Assembly: GCF_039537965.1 (NCBI RefSeq) | Contig: NZ_BAABBM010000001.1 | Coordinates: 682,001 to 746,000 of the forward strand | Reading direction: 5' to 3' | Source: Sphingomonas limnosediminicola | GTDB lineage: Bacteria; Pseudomonadota; Alphaproteobacteria; Sphingomonadales; Sphingomonadaceae | DNA length: 64,000 bases | Part shown: positions 41,727-50,601 of the stretch, in pieces | How positions within the stretch are numbered: the stretch's first letter is position 1 | Layout: the number at the start of each line of letters is the position of its first letter | The notes under the pieces: model-generated | What the model was told of the DNA's origin: nothing | Databases searched by the model: none | The model's input: only the letters and a program-made list of their open reading frames with translations | Translations under genes and position numbers: made by a program

Positions 41727-42055
41727 TTGCCCTTCCCTTTCTCGCCCTCGACCAGTGCCTGAAGGCGGTCGAGCCGAATCGTCCAGAATTTCTCCCATTG
41801 CTTGAGCCAGCGCTCGGCCTCGGCCAGCGGCTCCGCGTTCAGGCTGATGAGGTGCGTCCGCCCCACCTTGCGCCGTGACAGCAGCCCCGCCTCCTCCAGC
41901 ACGCGCACATGTTTTGAAGCGCCCGCAAAGCTCATCGCGAAGGGCTCGCCCAACTCCCCGATCGATTTGTCGCCAAGCGCCAGGCTAGCCAGCATCCCCC
42001 GCCGCGTCGGATCCGCCAGCGCCCGGAACGTCATATCGAGTCGTTCTTCAACCAT
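41723..42055 (-). CDS. ArsR family helix-turn-helix regulator
   Basis: A 110-residue winged-helix repressor: [40 protein letters not shown] with recognition helix, and [20 protein letters not shown] as the wing. It has no metal-binding CxC and belongs to the non-metal branch that is usually encoded with SRPBCC proteins. ATG 42055 sits inside a perfect AACCATATGGTT palindrome, 7-8 bp from a -10 box, so the transcript may be leaderless. Confidence 0.88.
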   Translation of the reverse strand: MVEERLDMTFRALADPTRRGMLASLALGDKSIGELGEPFAMSFAGASKHVRVLEEAGLLSRRKVGRTHLISLNAEPLAEAERWLKQWEKFWTIRLDRLQALVEGEKGKGK

Positions 42056-42100
42056 ATGGTTTAATTATCCGCGCGCCGCCTGATAGTCAACCGTTCGGTT
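42050..42100 (-). promoter_or_regulatory. ArsR promoter with twin operators
   Basis: Two 12-bp palindromes of the form AACC-N4-GGTT, AACCATATGGTT (42050-42061) and AACCGTTCGGTT (42089-42100), flank a promoter on the minus strand: TTGACT (42090-42085) and GATAAT (42069-42064) with a 15-bp spacer, or ATAATT with 16. The first palindrome covers the ArsR start codon. Strong candidate for autorepression. Confidence 0.6.
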
Positions 42101-42217
42101 TAGGATAGAGCGCGGATTCGGTACTCGCGCGCAACTGATCGCCCTTTCCTACTTGGAGAACCTGTGTTCCACAGGCATTCGCGGGCATCGGCGTTTGATC
42201 AGGGCGAAGGGGCGGAA

Positions 42218-43504
42218 ATGGGGCGCGTCAGTGTGAACATTGGGAACATTCGCGCGATCGCTGCCGGATTCGCCGCGCTTCTTCTCTCGACGGCCGCAAC
42301 CGCCGACACGCTTTTGATCCACCCTGCCCGCGTGTTCGACGGCGTCAACGCGGCGCCGCACGAGGCCTGGTCTGTGCTGATCGAAGGCGATCGCATCTCG
42401 GCGGTCGGTCCCAACATAACCGCTCCCGCCGGCGCGCGGACCATCGAGTTGCCCGGCGCGACGCTGATGCCCGGCATGATCGAGGGCCACTCACACCTGT
42501 TCCTCCATCCCTACAACGAGACGCTGTGGGACGATCAAGTGCTGCACGAGCCGCTCGCGCTCCGCACCGCCCGTGCCGTCGTCCAGGCCGAACGCACGCT
42601 CGACGCCGGTTTCACCACCGAGCGAGACCTCGGCACCGAAGGCGCCGGCTTCGCGGATGTCGGCCTGAGACTGGCGATCGACCAGGGCATCGTCCCCGGC
42701 CCTCGCCTCCTCGTCTCGAGCAAGGCGGTCGTCGCGCGCGGCGCCTATGGCCCCAAGGGCTTCGAACCCGGAGTCGCTGTTCCGCAGGGTGCACAAGAAG
42801 TCGCCGGGGTCGACGAAACCATCCGCGCCGTCCGCGACCAGATCGCCGGCGGCGCCGACATCGTGAAATTCTACGCGGACTATCATTGGGGCAAAGGCGA
42901 ACCGAGCCGTCCGACGCTGTCGCAGGCGGAACTGGACGCCGGGGTCGCCGCTGCACATGATGCCGGCCGGTTTGTCGCCGTCCACGCCACCACCGCCGAA
43001 GGAATGATGCGCGCCGTCCGCGCCGGTGCCGACACGATCGAGCACGGCTACGGCGGCACTGAAGCGGTCTTCAAGGCGATGGCCGCGAAGCACATCGCGC
43101 TCTGTCCAACCATCGCCGCTTCGGAGGCCTACGCCCGCTACTTCCAGCACTGGAACGGCGAGGAGCCTGCGCCCGAGAGCGTGCAGGAAAACCGCCGCGC
43201 GTTTCAGCTCGCCATCAAGGCGGGCGTCCCAATCTGCATGGGCGGCGACGTCGGCGTATTCACCCACGGCCAGAACTGGCTTGAAATGATCGCCATGCAA
43301 CGCGCCGGCATGCCCGCCGCGCAGGTCATGATCGCGTCAACGTCAGGCAACGCACGGATCCTGCATCTCGGCGACCGCGGCCAGATAAAGCCGGGCCTGC
43401 TGGCAGACCTCGTCGCGGTTGAGGGCGATCCAACGAAGGACGTCTCTGCCGCAAAGAACATCCGGCTCGTCATCAAGGGCGGCAAGATCGTTAGGGAACA
43501 ATGA
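42218..43504 (+). CDS. Exported amidohydrolase (prolidase-like, Xaa-Pro dipeptidase type)
   Basis: Metal-dependent hydrolase of 428 aa with an N-terminal signal segment (AIAAGFAALLLSTAATADT). Active-site marks are GATLMPGMIEGHSHLFLHP (two His), the bridging Lys in ADIVKFYADYHWG, GRFVAVHATT, DTIEHGYGG and the Asp in CMGGDVGVFTHG. Related proteins hydrolyse dipeptides such as Xaa-Pro or Xaa-Arg. ATG 42218 follows AAGGGGCGG; the longer frame from 42164 lacks a good site. Substrate not determinable. Confidence 0.85.
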   Translation: MGRVSVNIGNIRAIAAGFAALLLSTAATADTLLIHPARVFDGVNAAPHEAWSVLIEGDRISAVGPNITAPAGARTIELPGATLMPGMIEGHSHLFLHPYNETLWDDQVLHEPLALRTARAVVQAERTLDAGFTTERDLGTEGAGFADVGLRLAIDQGIVPGPRLLVSSKAVVARGAYGPKGFEPGVAVPQGAQEVAGVDETIRAVRDQIAGGADIVKFYADYHWGKGEPSRPTLSQAELDAGVAAAHDAGRFVAVHATTAEGMMRAVRAGADTIEHGYGGTEAVFKAMAAKHIALCPTIAASEAYARYFQHWNGEEPAPESVQENRRAFQLAIKAGVPICMGGDVGVFTHGQNWLEMIAMQRAGMPAAQVMIASTSGNARILHLGDRGQIKPGLLADLVAVEGDPTKDVSAAKNIRLVIKGGKIVREQ

Positions 43505-43582
43505 GTTTGAACAATGACGCGCAGCAGCCAATGCGCCTGATCCGGGCGCGGGCGGCGGACAACAGCAGGCACGGAGCCTGAT

Positions 43583-44362
43583 TTGCCCCGCGCCTTCACT
43601 CGCGCCGTCAGCCCGCGCCTCGCCGATTGCCAGCTGACGCACCAACAGCGGGTGCCGATCGATGTCGCGAAGGCCGCGCAACAGCACGCCGCTTATGAAC
43701 AGGCGCTCAAGGAGGCCAATTTTGAAATCCTTCGCTTGCCGGAGCTGGCGAACGACCCGGACGCCGTCTTTGTCGAGGACACAGCGCTAATTCTCGGCGA
43801 GCACGCCATTATCACTCGCCCCGGCGCGCCTTCGCGGGCGGACGAGGTGGACTCCACTGCTCAGGGCCTCGCCGGTCACTTCCAGGTTCACCGCATCAAG
43901 TCAGGCTTCGTCGACGGCGGCGACGTGCTGCGCATCGGCCGCAAGCTCTACGTTGGCCTCTCCACCCGCACCGATGAAGAAGGAATCACCGCCCTCCGCG
44001 AGACAGCTGCCCCCCTAGGTTATGAGGTTGTCGAAGCCAGACTGCGCGACTGCCTGCACCTGAAGACCGGCGCCACCTTCGCCGGATGCGACGCCTCCGG
44101 CACGCCGGTGCTTCTCTACAGCGAAAGGTCCATCGACCCCGCCCAGTTCGAGGGCGTCGAGCCCTTCGCGACCGACGACACAGAGCCCGCCGCGGCGAAC
44201 TGCGTATTGGCGAATGACCGACTGATCTTGCCCGCGGGCAACCCGCGCACCGCCGAGCGCCTGCGCGCCCGTGGCTTCAATGCCGTCGAGGTCGACGTGT
44301 CCGAGCTTCAGAAGGCTGAAGCCGGCGTCACCTGCATGAGCCTGATCGACGACCGCCCCTAG
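43583..44362 (+). CDS. Dimethylarginine dimethylaminohydrolase-like protein
   Basis: Guanidine-modifying enzyme (259 aa) of the DDAH/arginine deiminase superfamily. The five-bladed fold shows [10 protein letters not shown] (Glu/Asp site), [27 protein letters not shown] with the catalytic His, and [10 protein letters not shown] with the nucleophile Cys. It most likely hydrolyses methylated arginines to citrulline and a methylamine. The start is TTG 43583; an in-frame ATG is not available near the conserved start [13 protein letters not shown]. Confidence 0.85.
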   Translation: MPRAFTRAVSPRLADCQLTHQQRVPIDVAKAAQQHAAYEQALKEANFEILRLPELANDPDAVFVEDTALILGEHAIITRPGAPSRADEVDSTAQGLAGHFQVHRIKSGFVDGGDVLRIGRKLYVGLSTRTDEEGITALRETAAPLGYEVVEARLRDCLHLKTGATFAGCDASGTPVLLYSERSIDPAQFEGVEPFATDDTEPAAANCVLANDRLILPAGNPRTAERLRARGFNAVEVDVSELQKAEAGVTCMSLIDDRP

Positions 44363-45354
44363 CGGTCGATCGTCGCCATGCTCTGCGCCGCGTAACGCTC
44401 GCCCGCTGCCGCGCCCGGCGGCAGGATTTCGTCCAGCCGGCGCAGGTCTTCGTCGCTCAGCTTCACCTCAAGCGCGCCGATATTGTCGTCGAGATACTTG
44501 CGATGCTTGGTCCCTGGGATCGGCACGATATCGTCGCCCTTGGCAAGCACCCATGCGAGCGCGAGCTGCGCAGTCGTGCAGTCTTTCTCTCGCGCCAACG
44601 CTTCGACCTCACGGACCAGCGCAATATTCTTCTCGAAATTCTCGCCCTGGAAACGCGGGTGATTGCGACGGTAATCGTCCTCCGGGAAGTCGTCCGGCGA
44701 CTTGAACTGTCCGGTCAGGAAACCGCGCCCGAGCGGCGAATAAGCGACATAACCAATGCCAAGGTCGCGCACCGTCGGAAGCACATCCTCCTCGGCATCG
44801 CGGCTCCACAGGGACAGTTCAGTCTGCACAGCCGTGATCGGCGATGTCGCATAAGCCGCGCGGATCGTGCGTGGCGATGCCTCGGACAGACCAAGGAAGC
44901 GGATCTTTCCCTCTTCCTTCAGCCGCGACATCTCGCCCACCGTGTCCTCGATGTGCACGTTCGGGTCGACGCGGTGCTGGTAGTAGAGATCGATCACGTC
45001 GACGTTCAGCCGCTTGAGGCTCGCTTCGCAGGCCGAGCGGACATATTCCGGATCGCCGCGCACCCCGAGGAACTCGCCATTGGGCCCGCGCACATTGCCG
45101 AACTTGGTGGCGAGAAAGACCTCGTCGCGATGGTCGGCGATTGCGCGCCCGACCAGTTCCTCGTTCTTGCCCCAGCCGTACATGTCGGCGGTGTCGAGGA
45201 AGTTCACGCCGCGATCGAGCGCGTGGTGGATCGTCGCGATCGACTCCGCCTCCGTACCGCCGACGTAGAATTCGCTCATGCCCATGCAGCCGAGCCCGAT
45301 CGCCGAAACTTCGGGACCATTGCGGCCGAGCCGCCTCTTGCTGACCTGGAACAT
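44359..45354 (-). CDS. Aldo/keto reductase
   Basis: NADPH-dependent oxidoreductase (331 aa) of the AKR13/YajO-like group. Catalytic tetrad: Asp in [19 protein letters not shown] with Tyr, Lys in [11 protein letters not shown] and His in [10 protein letters not shown]. The C-terminal cofactor loop is [15 protein letters not shown]. Length is normal. It converges on the DDAH-like gene (4-bp overlap) and lies 21 bp after the EmrB-like transporter, so it may be co-expressed with that efflux system. Confidence 0.93.
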   Translation of the reverse strand: MFQVSKRRLGRNGPEVSAIGLGCMGMSEFYVGGTEAESIATIHHALDRGVNFLDTADMYGWGKNEELVGRAIADHRDEVFLATKFGNVRGPNGEFLGVRGDPEYVRSACEASLKRLNVDVIDLYYQHRVDPNVHIEDTVGEMSRLKEEGKIRFLGLSEASPRTIRAAYATSPITAVQTELSLWSRDAEEDVLPTVRDLGIGYVAYSPLGRGFLTGQFKSPDDFPEDDYRRNHPRFQGENFEKNIALVREVEALAREKDCTTAQLALAWVLAKGDDIVPIPGTKHRKYLDDNIGALEVKLSDEDLRRLDEILPPGAAAGERYAAQSMATIDR

Positions 45355-45375
45355 GCTTCTTCTCCTTGGTTGAAC

Positions 45376-46932
45376 TTAATCCATGGCGACGTGCTGCGCT
45401 CCGCCGCCGCCCTGATTGCCGCGCTTCATGAACAGCAGGAGCGGCAGCACCGAGAGGGTCACGATCATCATCAGCTTGAAGTCGTCGAGATAGGCGATGA
45501 ACAGCGCCTGCTTGTTGATCATCATGTTGATGTAGGCGAGCGCCGCCGGGCCAGCGACTGGGATCGCCGTCTGCAGGATCGTCGGGTCCGCCGTTGGTAT
45601 AGTCTGCTGCGTGATATTAGCTGCAAGGTCCGCGTGACTGACCTGCGTCATGCGAACCAGCTGCGTGCTGACGACCGAAATGCCGATCGAGCCCCCGATG
45701 TTTCGCGACAGGTTCAGCAAGGCGGCAGCCGTCGTTCGCATGCGAGGCAGCAAGGTCTCGAACGCCAGGCTCTGCAGCGGCACGAAAATGAGGCCGAGGC
45801 CCAGGCCCTGAACGACACCGCTCATGATCACCGGACGCGAAGGTTGTTCGATGGCGAAGCCGGTCATCATGTAAAGCGACACGCCCATCAGGACGACGCC
45901 GATGCCCACCAGCAGGCGTGAGTCGATCTTTCCGGTCAATCGCCCGGCAAGGAGCATGGATATCAGCGTGCCGACGCCGCGCGGCGCGGTCAGGAAGCCC
46001 GACTGCAGCACCGAATAGCCGTAGAGGTTCTGCAAGAGCGGCGGCAGCAGCGCGAGACCCGCGAGCAGCAGCACGCCCGTCACCGCCATGAACACCAGTC
46101 CGGTCGCGAAATTGCGGTCCGCGAACATCTTGCGTTCGAACAGCGGCTGGTCCGCCGTCGCCATGTGGACGACGAACATCCAGGCGGCACCAATCGCGAA
46201 GCCCAACTCCAGCCGGATCTCCCAGCTCGACAGCCAATCCTGTTGCTCGCCGCGATCCAGGAACAGCTGCAGCGCGCCGAGCGCGATCGCCAGAAGCGCG
46301 AAGCCGAACATGTCGAACTTGCGCTGGTGAGTCTCCGTCTTCGGCATGAAGCGCAGCATTAGCAACGCGCAGATGATGCCGACGGGCAAGTTCACCAGGA
46401 ACACCCAGCGCCAGTTGTAATTATCGGTCAGCCACCCGCCGAGCACCGGCCCAAGAATGGGGCCGATCATGACGCCGCCGCCGAACAAGGCCATGGCTTG
46501 GCCGTGCTTCTCACGCGGGTTGATATCGAACAGGGTCGCCTGCGCGAGCGGGACAATGAAAGCGCCGCTGATGCCCTGAAGCGCGCGAAACGCCACCATC
46601 TCGGTCAGCGACGTCGCGGTCGCGCACAGAACTGACGCCACCGTGAAGCCCACGACCGAAACCAGCAGTAGCCGCTTCCGCCCTACCTTGTCCGCCAACC
46701 AGCCGCTGATCGGCAGCGCGATCGCGGAGGCGACGATATAGCTCGTCAGCACCCAGTTGATCGTGTCCTGCGACGCACTGAGGCTCGCCTGCATATGCGG
46801 TAGCGCGACGTTGGCGATCGTCGTATCCAGCACCTGCAGAAGCACGGCCATCATCACGCCGATGGTGACGATGACCCGCTCGCCAGTCGGCAGCGGGTGC
46901 GTTGCGATATGGGCCGGTGTGTTGTCCGCCAT
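45376..46932 (-). CDS. MFS drug efflux permease, DHA2/EmrB type
   Basis: Proton-driven inner-membrane exporter of 518 aa with 14 predicted helices. Motifs: LDTTIANVALPHM in helix 1 (motif D1), WLADKVGRKRLLL (motif A), GGVMIGPILGPVLGGWLTDN (motif C, antiporter signature). Works with the adaptor encoded 7 bp upstream and an outer-membrane channel, not present here. Regulated by the MarR gene that heads the cluster. Confidence 0.93.
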   Translation of the reverse strand: MADNTPAHIATHPLPTGERVIVTIGVMMAVLLQVLDTTIANVALPHMQASLSASQDTINWVLTSYIVASAIALPISGWLADKVGRKRLLLVSVVGFTVASVLCATATSLTEMVAFRALQGISGAFIVPLAQATLFDINPREKHGQAMALFGGGVMIGPILGPVLGGWLTDNYNWRWVFLVNLPVGIICALLMLRFMPKTETHQRKFDMFGFALLAIALGALQLFLDRGEQQDWLSSWEIRLELGFAIGAAWMFVVHMATADQPLFERKMFADRNFATGLVFMAVTGVLLLAGLALLPPLLQNLYGYSVLQSGFLTAPRGVGTLISMLLAGRLTGKIDSRLLVGIGVVLMGVSLYMMTGFAIEQPSRPVIMSGVVQGLGLGLIFVPLQSLAFETLLPRMRTTAAALLNLSRNIGGSIGISVVSTQLVRMTQVSHADLAANITQQTIPTADPTILQTAIPVAGPAALAYINMMINKQALFIAYLDDFKLMMIVTLSVLPLLLFMKRGNQGGGGAQHVAMD

Positions 46933-46939
46933 CGGCGGC

Positions 46940-48004
46940 TTACTTCTTCGACTTGTCTTCGAGCTGGACGGTCGCGGTCACCGACAGGCCGGCGATCATC
47001 GGCCGTGACGGCGTACCATCGAAGGCAATCCGCACCGGCACGCGCTGCGTCACCTTGACCCAGTTGCCATTCGCATTCTGCGCCGGAAGTAGCGAGAATT
47101 CGCTGCCAGTACCGGCGCCGATGCTCTGGACGTGCGCCTTGAACTTCTCGCCCCCATAGGCGTCGACCTGGATCGTCGCTTTTTGGCCAGGAGCCATGCG
47201 GGAGAGGTCCTTCTCCTTGAAGTTCGCCTCGACCCAGGCGGTCGTGCTGCGGACGAGCGAGACCATCCCGACGCCTGTCACGGCCATCTGCCCGACCTGG
47301 AGGTTGTCGGCATTTTCGACGATGCCATCCATCGGCGCGTGAACGTCCGTGCGCGACAGTTCGAGCTTCGCCTTGTCGACGGCGGCCTGCGCCTGCGCGA
47401 TCTGCGGCTGGTCGCCGCCCGGCGCGACAGCCGCGCTGGCATTGGCGGCACGGGCGCGGGCGTCGGCAAGCTGCGTCTCAGCAGAACGCACGTCGTTGAG
47501 CGCATCCTCATAATCGGCACGCGTCGTGAAGCCCTGCTTCAGCAGCGCCTGCTGGCGGCTCAGGGCATTGCGCTTGATCGCAAGATTGGCCTGCGCACCC
47601 GTGATGTCACCACCGGTTCCGGCCGCGGTCGTGCGGAGCACCTGCGTCTGAAGCCGCGCACTGGCGAGCGTCGCCTCGGCCTGCTCAAGCGCCACGCGAT
47701 AGGGCTGCGGGTCGATGCGGAAGAGGAGCTGGCCGCGCTTCACCTTCGCGCCATTGCGAACGAAGACTTCGACGACCTGGCCGTTCACCTGCGGGCTGAC
47801 GGAAACGATGTCCTGCTTCACCTGCGCATCGTCGGTCGACACGCTGTCGCCGCTGGTCAGCCAGTAATAGCCGCCCAAGACGATCAGGATTGCCGGCACG
47901 ATCAGCATCAGGATCGTCCGAAGCGAACGCTTGGGCGCCTTTTTGACTTCGGGCGCTTGAGCGGCCTCGGTGCCGGTCATCGGTTCGGTAGCCATTTTGT
48001 TCAT
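46940..48004 (-). CDS. HlyD/EmrA family membrane fusion protein
   Basis: Adaptor (354 aa) of the EmrAB-type pump. A cytosolic tail, one anchor helix (LRTILMLIVPAILIVLGGYY) and a periplasmic part with split lipoyl domain (VSVSPQVNGQVVEVFVRNGA and RTDVHAPMDGIVENADNLQV) around a long helical hairpin. ATG 48004 overlaps the marR stop by 4 bp; a Met further upstream (48034) lies inside that gene. Confidence 0.92.
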   Translation of the reverse strand: MNKMATEPMTGTEAAQAPEVKKAPKRSLRTILMLIVPAILIVLGGYYWLTSGDSVSTDDAQVKQDIVSVSPQVNGQVVEVFVRNGAKVKRGQLLFRIDPQPYRVALEQAEATLASARLQTQVLRTTAAGTGGDITGAQANLAIKRNALSRQQALLKQGFTTRADYEDALNDVRSAETQLADARARAANASAAVAPGGDQPQIAQAQAAVDKAKLELSRTDVHAPMDGIVENADNLQVGQMAVTGVGMVSLVRSTTAWVEANFKEKDLSRMAPGQKATIQVDAYGGEKFKAHVQSIGAGTGSEFSLLPAQNANGNWVKVTQRVPVRIAFDGTPSRPMIAGLSVTATVQLEDKSKK

Positions 48005-48444
48005 TGGTTCGATGCCCTGTCGATCATTCCGCAACGGCCGGCATTCTCGCGTATTCGCGCGAGCACTTGCCGAGCAGTTTCAATGTCCTTGGGGTCAATC
48101 CCTGAGAAGGCGTCGGCGGCGAGGTCGGCACCAACGGCCTTCAGCTTCTCGATGAGTGGCTGCGCCTGCGCGGTGACGTGAAGCCGCCACGCCCGCCGGT
48201 CAGCGGGATCGGACGAACGCTCGACCAGGCCCGCTTCCTCGAGCCGGTCGAGAATGCGCGTCAGCGTGATCGGCTCGATATCGAGCAGGTCGGCAAGCTC
48301 GATCTGGCGAAGTCCGGGTTGCCGCTCAAGGCGAAACAGCACTTTCCACTGGGCGCGCGTGACGCCGAGCCCGACCGCCTTGCGGTCGAATGCCTTGCGG
48401 AGCGCGTGAGCGGTCTCGCCGATTTCGAAGGGAAAGGTTTCCAT
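48001..48444 (-). CDS. MarR family regulator of the EmrAB-type operon
   Basis: A 147-residue winged-helix repressor: AQWKVLFRLERQPGLRQIEL, ADLLDIEPITLTRILDRLEE (recognition helix) and LVERSSDPADRRAWRLHVT (wing). Overlaps the EmrA-like gene by 4 bp. An AGTA-N4-TACT element lies between the -35 and -10 boxes of its predicted promoter. Confidence 0.9.
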   Translation of the reverse strand: METFPFEIGETAHALRKAFDRKAVGLGVTRAQWKVLFRLERQPGLRQIELADLLDIEPITLTRILDRLEEAGLVERSSDPADRRAWRLHVTAQAQPLIEKLKAVGADLAADAFSGIDPKDIETARQVLARIRENAGRCGMIDRASNQ

Positions 48445-48452
48445 TAGAAACG

Positions 48453-48481
48453 AATATAGTAAGCCTACTTATTTTGAGCAA
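48453..48481 (-). promoter_or_regulatory. MarR operon promoter and operator
   Basis: On the minus strand TTGCTC (48481-48476), a 17-bp spacer and TATATT (48458-48453). The spacer includes AGTA-GGCT-TACT (48469-48458 read in reverse), an inverted repeat well placed for repression by MarR. The ATG lies 9 bp after the -10 box, so the 5' UTR would be very short. Confidence 0.5.
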
Positions 48482-48528
48482 CCTTTTTTGTGCGTTTTCG
48501 TTCCCGGCGACCGAAGTTTCATCTCGCG

Positions 48529-48557
48529 TTGACGGGGCAGCAGGCGCGACCTAACTC
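48529..48557 (+). promoter_or_regulatory. Predicted tRNA-Gly promoter
   Basis: TTGACG (48529-48534), 17-bp spacer, TAACTC (48552-48557). It ends 14 bp before the tRNA 5' end. Confidence 0.5.
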
Positions 48558-48571
48558 GGCGTCTGCACTGG

Positions 48572-48645
48572 GCGGGTATGATGTAATGGTAGCCTGTCAG
48601 CTTCCCAAGCTGAACGCGCGGGTTCGATTCCCGCTACCCGCTCCA
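48572..48645 (+). tRNA. tRNA-Gly (anticodon CCC)
   Basis: A 74-nt tRNA with encoded CCA. Acceptor arms GCGGGTA and TACCCGC pair perfectly, the anticodon stem TCAGC/GCTGA closes the loop TTCCCAA with anticodon CCC, and GGTTCGATTCC forms the T arm. Reads GGG codons. Confidence 0.96.
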
Positions 48646-48671
48646 TTGACGAACACTAAAGAGAAGAGGCG

Positions 48672-49433
48672 TTAAATCCCGCCCTCGACCGGCTCGAAGC
48701 CGACATTACGAAGCCGCTGCGACAGATCGTCGCTAGTCACCTTCGCTAGCGCCTCATCCTCGGACCGGATGACGAAGTTGGCGCCATAGAGGCCGTCCTT
48801 AAAAAACGGATAGCTGCCGATGGCCACGCCCGGATGCGCCGCTTCCGTCTCGCGGAGCAGATCGGCGACGTCGCTCTCAGGCACTCTCGCGCCGACAGTT
48901 ACGGATACGACCGGCCGCCCGCCTTCCAGCTTTCCGGTCAGCGCCTGCAGCATGCTTGCCGCAATGTGTGGCACCCCGGCCATGATGTAGACATTCTCGA
49001 TCCTGACGCCCGGTGCGCCCGACGTGGGGTTGGGAATCAGCTCCGAGCCCTGCGGCACGCGGGCCATCCGCAGCCGCGCTTCGGTCAAACCGCCCGGCCG
49101 GTCGCGATAATATTCCGTCAGGATCGCCCTCGCTTGGTCATCGACGACGACCGGGACTCCAAAAGCCGCCGCGATCGCATCCACCGTGATGTCATCGTGG
49201 GTGGGTCCGATACCGCCCGTAGTCAGTACGTAGTCGTGCGCGGCGCGAAGCTCGTTCACGGTATCGCCAATGCGCGCTGAGTCGTCCGGGACGATCCGCA
49301 CCTCGGCGAGCCGGATGCCCTGATCGTTCAGCCAGACCGCGACCTGCGCGACATTCTTGTCCTGCGTCCGGCCGGAGAGAAGCTCGTCGCCGATCACCAT
49401 CAGCGCGGCGGTCCAGGTGCGTGGCGATGCCAT
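48672..49433 (-). CDS. CinA-like molybdopterin-binding domain protein
   Basis: A 253-residue protein of the CinA N-terminal (MoCF) family. Motifs: ALMVIGDELLSGRTQDKNV, YVLTTGGIGPTHDDITVDAI and the GAPGVRIENVYIMAGVP segment. It has only the N-terminal COG1058 domain; the C-terminal nicotinamide-nucleotide amidase is absent. CinA N-domains can have ADP-ribose pyrophosphatase activity, but this is not established here. Confidence 0.9.
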   Translation of the reverse strand: MASPRTWTAALMVIGDELLSGRTQDKNVAQVAVWLNDQGIRLAEVRIVPDDSARIGDTVNELRAAHDYVLTTGGIGPTHDDITVDAIAAAFGVPVVVDDQARAILTEYYRDRPGGLTEARLRMARVPQGSELIPNPTSGAPGVRIENVYIMAGVPHIAASMLQALTGKLEGGRPVVSVTVGARVPESDVADLLRETEAAHPGVAIGSYPFFKDGLYGANFVIRSEDEALAKVTSDDLSQRLRNVGFEPVEGGI

Positions 49434-49505
49434 GCCCTACGCTCTAGCGCGCCCAGCGTCTTGCTCAAGTGAGTTAGCTATGTAATACACCACGGCGGAG
49501 GTATC

Positions 49506-50561
49506 ATGCCCGCTTCACTGATCGCGCTTGCCGCAGCCCAGACCTTCGCCGCTGGACCGCCGGCCTTCGACCCGCGCCAGCACAAGAATGAGATTGTCGG
49601 CAAGCCTGCGCAGGTGCTGGTGCTCGGCACGCCCCACCTCTCCCAGCTGCCGGAAAAACTCGACCCAAAGCTGCTCGAGCCGCTGCTTGCCCGCCTCGCG
49701 CGCTTCAAGCCCGACGTCATCACCATCGAGGCGCCTTCGGGCGAGGAATGCGACACTATGCAGCGCTTCAAGGCGCAGCACGGCACCTCTTGGGACGATT
49801 ATTGCTGGCCGACGGACGATATCGAAAAGGCGACCGGCCTTTCCGTCCCCGCCGCGACCACGGAGGTGGAGAAGACGCTCGCTTCATGGCCGGCGCAGCC
49901 AACCGCCGCGCAACGCCGGCGCCTCGCCATGCTCTTTATCGCCGCCAACGAGCGGTCCGCCGCCGCAGTCCAGTGGCTGCGCCTCCCCGAGGCAGAGCGG
50001 AAAGCCGGCGACGGGCTCACCCAGACCATGGTCGAGCTCCTCGAACGCAAGGGCAAACCGCCCAACGAGAATATCGCGATCGGCGCCACCCTCGCCGCTC
50101 GCCTTGGGCTCGAGCGCGTGCGGCAGACCGACGACCATCTCGCCGACGGACCCGACTCCGGCGACGACTACGCCAAGGCGATCCAGGCCGCGTGGCGCGC
50201 CAAGCCCGTTCCGCCCGTCCAGCAGGAATACAAGCGACGGGAGGCGCATATTCCGGATTCCGCGGCACTTCTCGATCTCTACCGCTTCCTCAATGAGCCG
50301 AAGACGCAGCGCGAAAGCATCGCCGCCGACATGGGCCGCAATGCGAAATGGCCGTCTGACAAGCTCTACGGACGGCAGTACCTGTCGTGGTGGGAGAACC
50401 GGAACCTACGCATGGCCGCCAACATCCGCGCCGCCTTCGCCACCAAGCCCGAAGCCCGCGTGCTCGTCATCGTCGGGTCGACCCACAAGGGCTATCTCGA
50501 TGCCTATCTCGACATGATGCAGGACGTCCGCATCGTCGACGCGATGCAATTCCTGCGTTGA
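49506..50561 (+). CDS. DUF5694 / TraB-like protein
   Basis: A 351-residue protein with a short hydrophobic N-terminus (MPASLIALAAAQTFA) that may be a weak signal peptide. It opens with VLVLGTPHLSQLPEKLD and FKPDVITIEAPSGEECDTM and ends with VLVIVGSTHKGYLDAYLDMM. This plan, Gly-x2-His early, Glu next and a late Gly-Ser-x-His, resembles the TraB/TIKI/erythromycin-esterase superfamily of possible metal-dependent hydrolases. Found singly in many bacteria with no known function. Confidence 0.7.
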   Translation: MPASLIALAAAQTFAAGPPAFDPRQHKNEIVGKPAQVLVLGTPHLSQLPEKLDPKLLEPLLARLARFKPDVITIEAPSGEECDTMQRFKAQHGTSWDDYCWPTDDIEKATGLSVPAATTEVEKTLASWPAQPTAAQRRRLAMLFIAANERSAAAVQWLRLPEAERKAGDGLTQTMVELLERKGKPPNENIAIGATLAARLGLERVRQTDDHLADGPDSGDDYAKAIQAAWRAKPVPPVQQEYKRREAHIPDSAALLDLYRFLNEPKTQRESIAADMGRNAKWPSDKLYGRQYLSWWENRNLRMAANIRAAFATKPEARVLVIVGSTHKGYLDAYLDMMQDVRIVDAMQFLR

Positions 50562-50601
50562 ACGGGGTGCAAATCCGCCGCCTTTTCACTACCTAAGGGC
50601 C

